Position numbers and translations under genes: made by a program. The notes under the pieces are model-generated. The model searched no databases. It saw nothing but the letters and a program-made list of their open reading frames with translations, and was not told the DNA's origin. Shown here piece after piece: positions 26,001 to 39,601 of a DNA stretch of 64,000 nt. The first letter of the stretch is position 1; the number at the start of each line of letters is the position of its first letter. The stretch is from Rhyzopertha dominica (Eukaryota > Arthropoda > Insecta > Coleoptera > Bostrichidae). Location of the stretch: contig QCXZ01000064.1 in NCBI GenBank assembly GCA_025024175.1, positions 19,282,001-19,346,000 on the forward strand, given 5' to 3'.

Positions 26001-29000
26001 ATCTGATTAAATTCTTGCTCTGATGTATTCATTTTCTACTATATGGAAAAGCCTAAATATCTTTGATCATTGCACCTCAACGTTACACCCCATTTTACAA
26101 TCACGACGAGTTTATAAACTCAATGTTTTATCAAATTGTATAAAAATTAAGACAAATAATATTGCGAGGTTTAAACAAACATCTTGTTGCCCTAAACCGC
26201 TCTTAAATGCGAGCTTAAACGCTAATAAAAGTATGCTATATAACATTATACGATTTAAGATGTATAAAACGCAAATGCATTTACCCAGGTGTCAGTTAAG
26301 TCTCAAACGGTCATGACCACAGCTGGAGTACGATCAAATTCCATCATTATTTATATACCTACTATTTATATATTACTTACAATTAGTGCAAAAAAATTGT
26401 CGTATCAGCATAATAACGCAGTCACAGCAACTCATTTACACCAAGAGCTTTTAGCTGCAGGATAAAAAATTGTTAAAAAGTTGCTGTAAGTAACATAATG
26501 TAAGTCGAAATGTTTGTTTTGTCTTTCTAGTACTTATACATTATTTTCAAAAAGGTTAGAATCTTAAAAAAAGATAAAAACTGAAAATACTCAACTTAAA
26601 GGACAATAAAATCTAACAGAGAATTAAAAAACAGTAATCATACCTAGAGCCGAGCCTAGAGCGCATGAAAACGATGAAATATATACTTAATTTTTTTTTT
26701 CTAAAAAGGTGCTATATAACTAGATACTTCTTTTGCATAATGAAAAATAACCTCGAAAATAACGGAGCTGTCGAAGAATGATTAAAGTGTAACATGTCAG
26801 GTTATTTTAGACATCATCTCGAAGAATAAAAACAAGATGCTCGAAATGCACTTGAAGCAGTGAAAAAAATAGCTTGTGACGCTCGGCTTTACATTTAGGG
26901 TATGTAACTTAAGACCTAATATCAATTTATACCAATGTAACCGATGTAACTTAATATCTTATATACTATCATAGTACATGAATATGGCTGTATAGTTTCT
27001 TTTTAACACGGGCATTTTTAACTTATTAAATGATAAGGGACTCCTTTTTAGGTTCATAAAGTCCTTTGGTTAGTATACACTTAAAATGCATCTAACAGCA
27101 GAAGAAACGTGCAATGCTCTCTTAAATTTTATGTATACGCGATAATTTACAATAAGTAAGTACAAGGGTTATACTGAACTGACCACTTAATAATCCCCTA
27201 ATTGCAAACAGATGGGTAAGGAGGTAGATAAAGATGTTAATGTGGTGTAGTGTTTTCATTTTCTACCTGTATATGAAAGTTATTTATCCCAAATACAAAT
27301 ACTTGGGTAAAAGCGGGTTTGCGTAACACTACACTAATGTATATAGATAAAGCAGCAAGCTTTTGAGAATAATATCTGGTGTTTGTAGCAAGAAATTCAG
27401 AACTTGAAGTAAAGCTCAAGTACAATCTCATTTTTCTGAAGAAAACTTGATATTAAACCTCGTGGATTATTGGAGCAGTGTGAATAGTATTTTGGCCTAA
27501 TTTCCAGTAACACCGAAAATTTGTGGTCTCTCTCTTTAAATTACAATTTAAAGAAATCTAAAATCCTAAGTAACCATAAGTTGTAAAATAATTATTTTAG
27601 TTATTTGACATGTTTCTATTATGTCTCTTAAAAATACATTTTGTTTTGACACAGCAAATTGAATGCATATGTTATTATATTACTAAATTAATTTTTAGTT
27701 AGACAAAAATTATAATAACGTACATTATTTTACTAGTGAAGGGCTAAAGTAAACTCCGTTGCATCTAAAACTATTACCATTATTGTATAAACCTGTTCAT
27801 TGATGTGGTATGTTGTTCTGTTGATTTATCTCGTCAATAAGCACCTAAAAGCTACAAAATCACGTGTAATTTTGATGTATTTTAGCAGAAACATTGTTGA
27901 TAAAGAAGAAAAACAACTTAAGTTGACATGCTGTCTATACTAACAGTTCAATAAAACTGGGGCGACTATCTCAAATGGGAGGTTATTTATTAATTTGTAG
28001 CACTTGCGAGACACTATTAACTAAGACTTTTCCAAAATTCACGTAGTCTGGAGCCCAACTTAGTGCCAACGAGTAGATTATATTTCGAAAACAAGAATGA
28101 AAATATTTTAAGAGTCCAGGTAAAAAGTTTTAAGGGATTACCTACAAACCGCCATGAATAACGAAATTAGCATTTATTAAAATGCAAAGCGGTAAGTATA
28201 CAGCAATGGAATAAAATGTTCTCTCAGCATCCATGGTACATACATTGCCCACATCCATTCTAAGCAAAGAGCATTTATATGTAAACGTAGTCTTACCGAG
28301 TTAGTGGAGTTTATGCGGTAAATTTTGCAGATTCCGATTTAGAAATTGCGCTATAACCGTCTGGGACAAGGCTACATTTTTTATAAAATAAAATGTTAGC
28401 TATTTATTTACAAATAAACGCAAGGACAATTGTTTATGAATAAATATGCAGTTAAGCGCAATTCATACAATACTTATCGCAATGTAATTTCCAGAAAAAA
28501 GGAAATGATACTTGATTATCCTATTCCAGAAAAAGATACGCCTTTCAGGCCCACGGAAAAGCATGCAAAAGATCGCTGTGTATAGTGTTTAATATAAAAT
28601 GTTTCAGTGACTTTAGATAAGGGGTATAGGTCTTCAAACTTTCTAAGGACAAGATTTATTTATAAAAAAATCACTTGAATAGCAGTAGTTAATTAATTAT
28701 CCAATAAAAAGAACAAAGGAAATTTTGAATAAATGACTTCATATAGGTACTGGCAATATAAATATGCAACTTAGATTTGTTTTTTCTAAAGCTAATGTAA
28801 AGCTATAAACATACCACATCTCGCATCCAACTATCCATCGTATCCTCCCTGCACATGAAACTAAAAAGTCTAATAGTAAGAAATAAACTAATCACGCCAA
28901 GTGTCTACTTTCTACCGGAATTTGCGGACATGTCAATTAATACGAGTCGAATGCGATATACGATTCTTTGGTTTTCGTGACGATTTCGAAAAATTGGTCA

Positions 29001-31069
29001 CCGACACTGATCGACTCTGATCGACCGGTTACCAACTAAAATGACCACACCACACGTGGTGGCTTTATAAAAGTGAAGATACGCTCGGGAAAAGTCGGCT
29101 GCAGCCACTGGCATTTGTCTCTAAGCTGTATTTTCAGAGTAATTTACTTATCGAGCGTGAGCACATAATGTACAAATATGATACAAAATGTAAAATGCTG
29201 TTTAGCCTCTAAAATATAACAAATAAAATCAAAAGAAACAACTTGTTTACAGATAACAACAAGATACTGAATTAACAAACTAATTGATTATAAACTTATT
29301 TATAGTTCCAGCAAACATAAGTAACACGAAATCTGCAAAATTAGTAATGATATGAACAAATAAAAAATGACCTTAATCTATGACCACACGATAACTGGTA
29401 TGTAGGTCGATTTTTGGCATAAACATGTAACCAGTATAATGAGCAGGCAAACCACATAAACAAAAGGAGCATCTTGCAACGATGATACTAATAACATGTT
29501 TTGCCTTTCATTTTAGTGTGGTTTGTCGGGCGACTGTACGTATTTTTAACTATAAATCTATCATCAGTGATGCTCATGGCTTACCCTGGACCCTTTATAG
29601 CGTTTTCAAAAGACCGGAATAACAACCCCTTCCGGTCGTATTTATAAAGACGGCCATGACACTAAGCTCTAACCTTGAACTTCAGCGTTGATTATTTAAG
29701 GAAACAAGCGAATTTCTATAGGGATGTCGATCAATGATCCAAATCCATTAAATAGGGGAGCGTCGTGCTGTTTATCTATAAAACCGCGTGGAAATAAATT
29801 ACTACAGAAGTGGAAGGCCTGTTACAAACAATTTGTGGATTGACGTGATTACAACGATTAGGTGAAAATACATGGCCTATGACAATACTGTTTGCAGTCC
29901 ACCTTGAACAAATAAACAGCAACGCGCGAAGTTCAATGTCAAGGCCAGCTTGCCAAGATGAGCAGGCATCTGAACAATTTCTGCTTTGCGCAGGATATGA
30001 CACGAAAAACGTTTAATTTGTTGTCTTGAATAGAACACCACGTTATGTTACGTACGACCGTCATAAAAAGCTCCGAACTGCAGCCGGATAATGATTCCAG
30101 GACGTCACGCTGAATTATACAATTTATTGGTGCTCTAGATTGCAACAACCGTTTTCGTTTCATTATAAAAACACACAATAAACTCGGCAACAATCCAACT
30201 GAAAGTCGAAAGTTAGGTACAGTGGTGAACTTTCTCAAAACTTGTACCTAGGTATACGAATGTGCAAAAAGTGGAGTGTACCTATTTTGTTTACTCTTCG
30301 ACGATGTAGGGCTGTTACATAAACCCTCTCCGATACGTAGCAATGGACAAATACTTAAAAAACTAATTCGATGTCCTGATTAATGCACCTTTTCTATATC
30401 AATCGGGTTATGAGGACGGCCTACTATTTTCAGTCTATATTTAAAAAAAAATACCCTACCTTTAACCGGTCGTTTGCTTATCTTGTGATATATCCTTTTA
30501 GATCGCGCCAACACATGTTACACGAAACTTTAACATGTAGCACTTTTTTGTTTGGCGTACAGTTCAATAAATTTCACGTAATATTTTCAATGCACTTCGG
30601 TATACGCTGCCATTTTCACTATTCACTTGTCAATTTTTACATGCTTCCTACGACAGTGCCATCTATGCCGAACAAGTATGTACTGACCAATTACAGTTTT
30701 TAGCCTGTTAGTCATTAGTGATATTCTTATGGACTGCGCTTATTAAAATTTAATCAACTTTAATTTAAAATTAGTAATGATTGTATTTTGGATAGCAATG
30801 AAAAGTTTAGATACACTGAAAATATTGGTTTGGTTTTCTAATAGATGCCTACCGCCATCTCGCATCTACTATTTGAACGCTTCTCATGGACTCCACAGCT
30901 TCCTACCTGCTGCGACAACAAACCTCAACCAACCCGCTAGATTTAATTTCCGTTCAATTTAAAACAATTAGACACTCGAAATACTTCATTTAGACGTAAA
31001 TAGCCAACGTAATTTTATGACATCGCCTTTCAAAATCATTTTCAAATTTATTTTATTTGCAAAGTGAAA
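23055..31069. other. Intergenic stretch upstream of the plus-strand dehydrogenase
   Basis: About 8 kb of AT-rich DNA. Open frames of 60-106 codons occur but match nothing and lack context. The only notable spot is a symmetric element followed by a TATA box near 29.0 kb. Confidence 0.5.
28994..29073 (+). promoter_or_regulatory. Candidate core promoter with E-box and symmetric element
   Basis: TTGGTCACCG (28994-29003) and CGGTTACCAA (29026-29035) form an inverted pair with one mismatch around two copies of TGATCGAC. Downstream follow CACGTG (29053-29058) and TATAAAAG (29066-29073). No gene is recognised immediately downstream; the dehydrogenase start is 2 kb away. It may drive an unannotated transcript or be chance. 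Confidence 0.25.
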
Positions 31070-34000
31070 ATGGACGATAGTTGGTGGCCCTACATTATTA
31101 CTTTAATAATAACTATAATATCAGCAATAAGGTATTTTAGAAAATTTAATCTTCTACATGTGATATAAAATCCTTCCATTTTAAGAATATTTATGGGTGG
31201 CCCTAGATGTCCCACTTCCAGCAGGATAGACGGGAAAGTTGTGCTAATCACTGGTGCCTCTGGTGGATTGGGTTTAGAAACAGCAAAAGAACTTGCAAAA
31301 AGAGGTGTGCCTAAATTGTACTAAAAATGGTCAGTGAACTTTTTATTTTAGGAGCCAACATAATTTTAACCTGCCGCAATGTGATGAAGGGTGCAAAAGC
31401 AGTAGAAGCAGTCAAAGCAGTGGTTCCTTGTGCATATGTTCAAATGAAAATATTAGATGTATCTTTACTATCCGATATAAAGAATTTTGCAAGGGAACTG
31501 TCACTCGAATATGATCATATTGATGTGCTTATAAACAATGCAGGTATAATTTTTCACCCAATGGAAAAGACTTTGGAAGGAAACGAACTAACCATGGCTA
31601 CAAATTATTTTGGTAATTGTCTGCTTATCATTTTGAAAACCATGTAACTAATCATATTTCTGCCTCAGGTCCCTTCACACTTACCCATCTTCTACTGCCT
31701 TTGCTGAATAAATCAGATAACGGACGAGTTATTAACATTACAGCCTTAGCACATTTTGCAGGAAAGGTCAATTTGAATGATCTTAATGGATTCCAGAATT
31801 TTCAAGTTAGGGATGCATATGCCCAAAGCAAGCTTTGTCTCGTCTTGTTTACAAAACAGATGGCTTCTCTTTATAAAAGTAAGACCATCTTTTTTACTTT
31901 ATGATAATATTATAGACATCACAATAAAATTAGAACATTTATTTCTTTTGTCCTAAATAACATTTTTTGAGGCAATATTGACTAAACATATAACTATGTT
32001 TTGAGTTGTGTCATTTTAAAATGATGTAATAACTTAAAACTTTGTTCTTACAGAATAATCATTTTTAAAAAGAAATCCTTAAAGAAAGATCAAGTTATTT
32101 CTACTTGTGTGGGCATTTAAAATTCTGTTTACTCATAATAAACATGAGGTGCTTTGAATCTAAGCGCGTATCAGTTATTGAGACTATTGTATTTAACAAT
32201 AAATATAAGCACTAAATCTGTTTTATATTTTGGAACGTGTGGAAGTAAACTACTTTACCTTTTAACTTCCATAAATGTTTAAGTTTAAAGGTAAATTTAG
32301 GGGAAACAGAAATGACGCTATACGTAACCAAATCTGAGTTTGGAACTCAAAAAGATGACTGCTGCACTAACTTACAATTAGTGTCTTTATATATAATGAA
32401 TTGCTTGTTCCTTTATCAATTTCATTTACTGTCGAGCATAGTTATATCTACATGGAATGAACCTAAAAAAGCAACAAATACATCAAAAACAATTTAGGGC
32501 TACATAACCAAAAACGACATTTGTGACAGTAACTGAAAGCTTTTGACTTAAATGCAATATTCTGTGTGTTGTTGTAGACAAAAGGTTATAAATACATAAA
32601 TATTTTCATGCATAAGAGATTACCCACATTCACGGGGCGGTCCTGTACAAAATTCAGTGTGCATTAATTTAAATTCATGTATTGTCCTTCTAACTTGAAG
32701 TAAGAAACTAACTTTTTATTTTACAGCAGGGCAAAGTAGGTATGAAGTAATGACTTCTCTAATCTATAAATATTACAAAATTTGTCAAAATAAATGTGAA
32801 AGGACTATAGGTAAATAAGCATTGTATGAAGGACAGGAACTTGTATAATTCACCAAATTGCCTGTTTCTTTTCTGAAGGCCACAATAGACTATGTGACTG
32901 ATTCTACGCTATTTAATTTTTGATAAAATGTAATTTTTAATGCTACTTATTGGTAATAATTAACATTAAGATTGGATTTTGAATTGTTTTCTGGAGTTTT
33001 GAAGTTAAAAATACTTGGTATTTGACAGAAATCCAAAACAAAATAGTTGCAATAGTAGGCCAGTCAAATGGTCAAATCTACTAAAGAACGGTGAGGGGGG
33101 AAATATAAAAACAATTGCGGGAATTGCATAGGACTTCATTTGGTGGCCATCTGGAAAACATGGATGCAAATGCACATTTTGAATAGATTTTTTTTGTAGA
33201 GAATCAAATTCTTACCTTTTATTAAAACTTTTTCACAATAAATTAATAATAAATGAGCTAGAAGCCGTGAAAGGTGAACATTTTTTATCAATAACTCTTT
33301 CCAAAAAATAGTACAATAACTTTTTCACAATTAATTTCTCATTTTTTTTTGTAATTATATGGGTTTTACAGGATTACAAACAAAAAAATAGTCAAGGGCA
33401 TAAGCATAGATGATTTATTAACTAATTCACTCATCTATGGTATGTCATGTCGGAATTTTTAGTTTTGTATGTATATATTAATAGATGAAGATGAGTTCAA
33501 AATATATTTGAGCACAACTTGTCTAATCCATATCTGTCCTTATTATAGTAATGTATTTCTATTTTAACTATATATGCTAATAACTTGGCAAGAGCTAGAT
33601 AGATTTATTAGAAATTTGCACATAGGTTTCTTGATGTGCGCACATCTGATCTTTCATTTTGAGAACATTCCGTGAATTCTTCCCTACAGGCAATGCCATC
33701 TAGCAGTATCAATAAGTACTATGAGCAAGTGGGCAATCCTTGCATGGAACAATTCTCATGTTATACTCATACATAATTCTCATGCACACATTAGTTACAA
33801 GCATATTTGAGAAATGCATTGATACCTTAATAAAATTTTGATTATATATTAATTGTAAATAAATTGTAACGTTAAAAATTCTAAATTAAAAAAAAAGTTT
33901 TTCTACAATGCAACACCTAGGTTTAGCTCTTTGTCCTTAAAATTAGAGAATGGTAATAATATTGTTACACAACATTCAATTTTCAGTCAAAAAGTTGTCC

Positions 34001-34697
34001 TTCATAAAAGTTAAACAAGGATTTGTTTGTCAATAAACAAATAACAATCTCACACTTGTTTTCAAGATGGAGGCTACATGGAGGGTGCTGCTATCCTAGA
34101 AACTATATTTTATACTCACCGCCGACCTCCCAAATAGATTGAAATTATACCAAAATTACTATTTGATTGAACTTTAGGTATACTCTCAACTGCAACTTTA
34201 AGGGATATATCTTTTCTAAATACTATAATAGTTGTAATATAATTATTGCAAATAGTGGAAAGATTTTTTTTACAGAGACGAACATAACATTTAACTCTGT
34301 GAATCCTGGATTGGTTCGTAACACTGATCATCTGCGCAGATCAAGTTTACAAACGTCGATTTACACTAAGATATCTGTGTGGCCTTGGATGTGGTTATTC
34401 ATGAAAACTCCTAACCAGGGATGTCAATCGATTGTCTACGCAGCTGTTGAACCTGCTCTGCACAATGTGTCTGGTGCTTACATAAGGTAATTGTCAAAAA
34501 TAAATTTAACAGACTGTAGTGTAAAATTTACTTGCAGTGACTGTGAGCAAAAGGAATCAGCAAAAGCAGCATTTGATTGCAAGCTAGCTGAGGAACTATA
34601 TAAAAAGACTTGCAAAATTTGTGACATCGACGCTGATAAAATTTCGCAATCTATCACATCTGACGAAATTGCAGCTGAATTCATACATGTGCAATAA
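31070..34697 (+). CDS. RDH11-14-like short-chain dehydrogenase, catalytic Ser replaced by Ala
   Basis: Model: exons 31070-31131, 31186-31304, 31352-31612, 31669-31878, 34276-34486 and 34538-34697, all with GT/AG borders and consistent phase, giving 340 aa. Residues 1-24 form a hydrophobic membrane anchor. The NAD(P) motif TGASGGLG is at 43-50, NNAG at 122-125, YAQSK at 198-202 and NPGLV follows. The family oxidises or reduces retinoids or other lipid aldehydes at the ER or mitochondrial membrane using NADP(H). Odd: at the family's NVSS position it reads NITA, so the Ser 25 residues before the catalytic Tyr is Ala173. Activity may be lost or altered. The frame is intact and splice sites are good, so this is probably a gene, not a dead copy. 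Intron 4 is 2.4 kb, the other introns 47-56 nt. It converges with the minus-strand paralogue. Substrate unknown. Confidence 0.85.
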
Positions 34698-34728
34698 CAC
34701 TCTTATGAATGTATAAACTATATTTCAA

Positions 34729-34734
34729 AATAAA
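34729..34734 (+). terminator. Poly(A) signal of the plus-strand dehydrogenase
   Basis: AATAAA, 32 nt after the stop codon. It lies in the 57-nt gap before the stop of the convergent gene, so the plus transcript's cleavage site probably lies within or beyond the neighbour's last exon. Confidence 0.6.
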
Positions 34735-34754
34735 TAAATATTTACACACTAATG

Positions 34755-37700
34755 TTAAACTTGCTCTTGCTGATGAAGCCTTGTCCATTTTTCGCTGACA
34801 GCCCATAACCATGATGCAGTTAATTCATCTTTGGCGTTGTCTGCGACGGAAGCTTTTTCGTAATTGCTGTAAAATATCCTATGTTAAAAATTGAAGTGTG
34901 AAATTATAATGCTGCACTAAAAATTAAATGATTGGTAATGAATAATGTTACAAAGACTATCATATGATAAGAGGGTAAAAAGTGCCCCCGTTGCAATTTG
35001 GTTCCCATTAACATATGTTGTTTCTAAATAAGAGTATATGTCGTACACCCAATTTCAATCACCAATTTTCCACCCCATTTTCAGGTTTTCGCCATTCACC
35101 CCTACATTTTAACATTTTTTTCTCGGAATTGTCAGAGATAAAAATCTGAATTGGATTAATGTACGGTTTGCAGGTTGAGACATTTCTTTTTTAGTTTGAG
35201 CTATTTCAAAACTCAGATAATTTCTTGAAGTAGAATAAACAAGTTTAAGAAAAGTGATTGACGGTCGAGTAATTGGCGAATTTTTGGTGGAATATATTTT
35301 ACAAGAAAAATGTTTCACTATAAAACATATTTGTGAAATGGGGATCCCACAACAAACAGTGTACGATATTATTAGAAGAGTGTGCGAATGAAAATTGCTA
35401 AATACAGCACAGGAAGTGGAAGAAAACCTCATAAAATGATTGAAAACAGAAAATGAAGTTGGGGTTAGAAGCTGTTGGTAAGGTCGGAAAGTCATTACGA
35501 AAACTAAGTCAAAAATTTAAAATATCACATTCATATGTGAGATATATTCTTAAAGCAAAAAACATGGTTTAGAAAATGCAAATCTGCACCCAAATACAGC
35601 CAAAAAAAGTCAGTTCCAAGGGCAAAGAAGTAAAATACGAAAATTGTGTGAAACTCATTTGAAACCTTCTAACGATAATTTTGTTATCATCGATTATGAG
35701 TCTTATTTCACATTAGAAGGTAGTGATGCAGTGGGAAACTAACCCTCAGTGATATTAGTACCAATAAAAATTCAAATATAGAATATGACTATGTCTAAAA
35801 TTATTATACACCTATTCAAATAAAGAGTTTGATTCTCTATAAACAAAAATGGTTCTAGACAGAGACAGACAGACTGTCGTATCTCCAGCCCTTTCATGGA
35901 AAACTCCATTTTATCCTGTAATATAAGGTGCCACAATAAAAAAATCAAGTTTTGAATAAATAATATTATGCGAAACACTACAATCATATACATAAAATGC
36001 ATGTCAAGAACTGAAAATTCATAGTTTAATTTCTATTATATTTCATATTAATATTCTCAAATTTCAATAGTAATAACTTGTAGTAGCTGTTTTTGTACGC
36101 TCTCGGAGAATAAAATTTGAAGCAAAAATTCTCGGTTCCCCTCAGCCACTATCAGGTGACTCATCTCATCTCATTTCGTGTGGTTCTGTGATAGACGTAG
36201 TGTTCAATGTGCAATGGATTTCGGTTTATTATCTATGTAGTGAATGACCGAAGTAAATTTTATACTTACAACTAGTTTTCATAACAGCACGTTTATACAT
36301 CACTATTCAAAATTTTGCTGCCCTGCCCCGCCATTCAATAGTACTGAAATTCTGATAATTCAATAATGTTGCAAAGAGAACTTTTTTTTAGAAGGTAGGG
36401 AAACCTGGAAGGCTGGCACATTGCCGAAACAGGAAAATCTACAATCGACATTTTGAAAAATTCATCGCAGGAGGATGTGGAATGTAAGACCTTTCAAGAG
36501 TGTCATAGAATTTTCTAGAAGATTCAATAGAGGATAAGACAATTCTCAAGTGTGGCAGTTTGCCGAAACCACCTTATGGTAGTGAGCTTAAAAATCGATG
36601 TTTTGAGAAGGTCAGAGGATATTCTAGAAAATTTGACGAAGACTAGAGAGCCCTTAAGTGTAGCCAATTGCACAATCTGCGTGCCGAGCGCTTTGCGAAC
36701 ATTCTAGAAAATTCATCAACAAACAAAAGAACGCCCAAGAATAGTTCATGACCGAAACTGTCTCACGATGTAGTTCAATAGCCTTTTAAATATCCTAACT
36801 GACCATGCAAAGCTGGTATACATCAGTTTGTTTATGAAAAAAATTCGTCGTACAAAAGTTTGACTGTAATTTCAAAATTAATACATGGCTGGAAAGTATT
36901 AATTAAATATAATGGTAACCCTGTCACTTGTATCTTTAGTAAGAGATATTATTTCTGATCCTATCTGTCTAGAAAAAAGTTTATTATGCTGGATCTGTGT
37001 TGGTTGATATCAATTACGGTAAGTTTTTTCTTCAATTAACTGTGAAATTGCTGTTATAAATTGTGCTGTGACCTGCTTATATCATAATATCATGATCAAA
37101 ATTAAAACAGAACTTTTATATTTAAAACTAAAAAATCTTACGTGAAATATTCTCCTGTAACGTTTTCCAAATCCGGATCTAATGCAGCAAACACTACTAC
37201 TTGAGCTCCACCCTTTGGATTTTTGATGAAAGGCCACACAAATGGCTTAAGGAGTATTGTAGCCAACCAGCTATTGAAAAAGCCCATGTGTCGTATTATT
37301 TCTGTATCAACCAATCCGGGATGCACTGCATTAACAGTAACCCCAGTACCTTTCAGCCTTTTTGCCAGTTCAAATGTGAACAGCAGATTTGCTAATTTAC
37401 TTTGGGCATATGCATCACCTGCATTATACTTCTTTTCACTGTTCAAATCTTCTTGGTTTATTTTGCCTCGTCGATGGGCCACACTGGACACATTGATTAT
37501 TCTACTTGGCGCAGACAACTGTAAAAATATTCACTCGGGTAAATTAACATTTTTAACAAGTTTTAATTTTTATAATATTAAAATGTTTCCTTATAAAAAT
37601 CAGTAATTTTATTACCTAGGCCTATTAGTTTAGATTTTTTTCATATATTTTTGTGTATTTTCAAGGGTACCCATTCACATTTCATAAAATCAGGTATAAA

Positions 37701-39601
37701 AAGTGAAATAACATTTATTTTTTTCAAGCGGTACTTTATTTTGAACTCAAGTATAGACCATCACTAGATTTATTGCTTCATAAACTTACACAAATGGTTG
37801 AGAAATTTAGTATTAAAAGCACTTAAATATGAAATGTTACTCCTGAATTTTTATTTATTGGTGACAAGGAACAACCACACACACAACTAACCATATTTTT
37901 ATGTGTTGTACTCTTTGAATATAAAATGGATGTCTAAGCTGATGACAATAGCAACTTACTATGAACAATCAAAATAATGGGGCTTGAACATAGCCGTTCC
38001 GTCCCCGTTTATATGTGAGTTATAGAACTCTCCGCCACATGCCAAGTCAGCACCCAGCAGCACTATCATATCACATTACATAGCTTGTAGGGAACATAAT
38101 TTAAAAGTTTCAGTACTGACATAATAGTAGACGTACTAACACCAATAAAAGTTTCAGTAGATATCTGGTTTAAAAATTGATTTCTTAAAAACCATTCTTC
38201 TGTGGACAAAACATAATAGCTTTTAGCTGACAGCTGTAGAAGTGTTGTATCAAGTCGACAGGGGCCCTGATGATATTCCAAGTTTCCGGTATTGTAATAA
38301 TATAGTATTTGGTGATAAGATTATACCTGATAGTATTCTCTAAGCAAGCAGAAGGATAATTTTTAATTAAAAAAGTATGTAAGCTACACAAACTTGCTAT
38401 TTGGGTATATGAGCAATATATAACTTTTCTAAGAATTATTCAATAGCTACAACTGTATTGATGCAAACTATATTTCTGAATAATTTTTATTTTCCTGCTG
38501 CTCCAAATTGTCCCTTAGATGCTAATAAGAAACAACTAACTACTTTTTGGATAAAAAATTAGCAGGTCCTTAGTATATCAACATTCTGACTTTGATTAAA
38601 AAAACATGGATGCTAAATAAGTGTAATTTGGCAGAATTGTCCAGATATTGCATACCAAGTTCAGTGTCCTTCTTTTATACAGAATGTCCGTCTTAATAGA
38701 AAAAGAGAAAGAAAAAGCTATTTATGGTGCTCAAGCTCGTGCTATTCAATCCTATGTTCCAAAATTGGTGTAACATACTGCATAAAGTATATTATGAAAG
38801 CCTTCGCATAGTTTATATAAATATTAATGATTAAAAAAATGGATTTTTATTTTGCCCAGACAAAAATCATTTAGTTTTATTTTAAAATTTTGTTGCAACA
38901 TTCAGGTTCTCCAATCTGACAATCGTAGTTATACGTAATTCTTGTGAAAATTGAAATTTACCCTTTTCTCATTAAAACTGCATTTGTTATGTACCTTTAA
39001 AGTATCCAGTAATAAGTTTGTTAACAGGAAATGGCCCAAATGATTAACTCCTAATTGCATTTCGAACCCATCTTTAGTTTTACTGCCCTCAGGTGTCCTC
39101 ATCACACCTGCATTGTTGACTAATATATGTAACTCCTTCTGTTCTGATTTAAATTGTTTCACAAACTCCCTTATTGACTTCAATGATGCTAGATCACAAG
39201 GTCGACAATAAACATACTTGTTGGCTGTAGCCAAGACGATTTCCCTCCTTGTCTAGAATATTTTATGGTCACACATTAGTAATGCAAGGTGATCCTTAAG
39301 TACCTTCTCACATCGTGTCATGTCCCTGCATGCCATGTAAACTTTAGCACCACGTTTCGCAAGTTCCCATGCTGTTTCTTTACCAATTCCAGTGTTAGCT
39401 CCAGTAACTATTGCTATTTTACCTTCAGCTTTGATGTTTGGATTGTACCACTCTCCACATATCCGGTCTCTACCAATATCTCTTTTAATAACGACAAATA
39501 TATAAGTTGTTCGCCACTTACTTAATTAGACATGCAGCCCCAAATAATGCTGCAGCTGCGGTAGGATAAAGAATTGGTTTTTTTCCTAGCAACTCAAACA
39601 T
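34755..39601 (-). CDS. RDH11-14-like short-chain dehydrogenase/reductase (canonical active site)
   Basis: Model on the minus strand: exons 39601-39522, 39481-39304, 39252-38995, 37518-37142 and 34866-34755, giving 334 aa. It has a hydrophobic N-terminal anchor (from MFELLGKK), then TGANTGIG at 53-60, NNAG at 132-135, INVSS with Ser184, YAQSK with Tyr209 and Lys213, then HPGLVDTE. The C-terminus reads [15 protein letters not shown], typical of RDH11-14 relatives. All catalytic residues are present, so it should be an active NADP(H)-dependent retinol or lipid-aldehyde oxidoreductase at a membrane. The weakest splice site is the first acceptor (TTATTAAAAG), chosen because it alone keeps the frame. 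The last intron is 2.3 kb and carries a mariner fossil and HSE-like repeats. Exon borders differ from the plus-strand paralogue, so the pair is old. Substrate unknown. Confidence 0.88.
35320..35735 (+). pseudogene. Tc1/mariner-superfamily transposase relic inside a dehydrogenase intron
   Basis: Pieces in changing frames read [19 protein letters not shown] (helix-turn-helix like), then [19 protein letters not shown] (second helix-turn-helix), then [10 protein letters not shown] at about 35679-35708, resembling the block with the first catalytic Asp (DDESYF type). Stops and shifts interrupt it. It is antisense to the host minus-strand gene. Confidence 0.6.
36505..36715. promoter_or_regulatory. 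Group of heat-shock-element-like sequences in an intron
   Basis: GAATTTTCTAGAAGATTC (36508-36525) and GAACATTCTAGAAAATTC (36697-36714) are each four perfect alternating GAA/TTC pentamers in the 5-nt register bound by heat-shock factor. A third, decayed copy (ATTCTAGAAAATTTG, from about 36621) lies between them. They sit in a loosely tandem repeat (about 36400-36780) with recurring GCCGAAAC and CAAGTGT. They lie in the last intron of the minus-strand dehydrogenase. Whether they act as an enhancer or are just repeat sequence is unknown. Confidence 0.45.
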
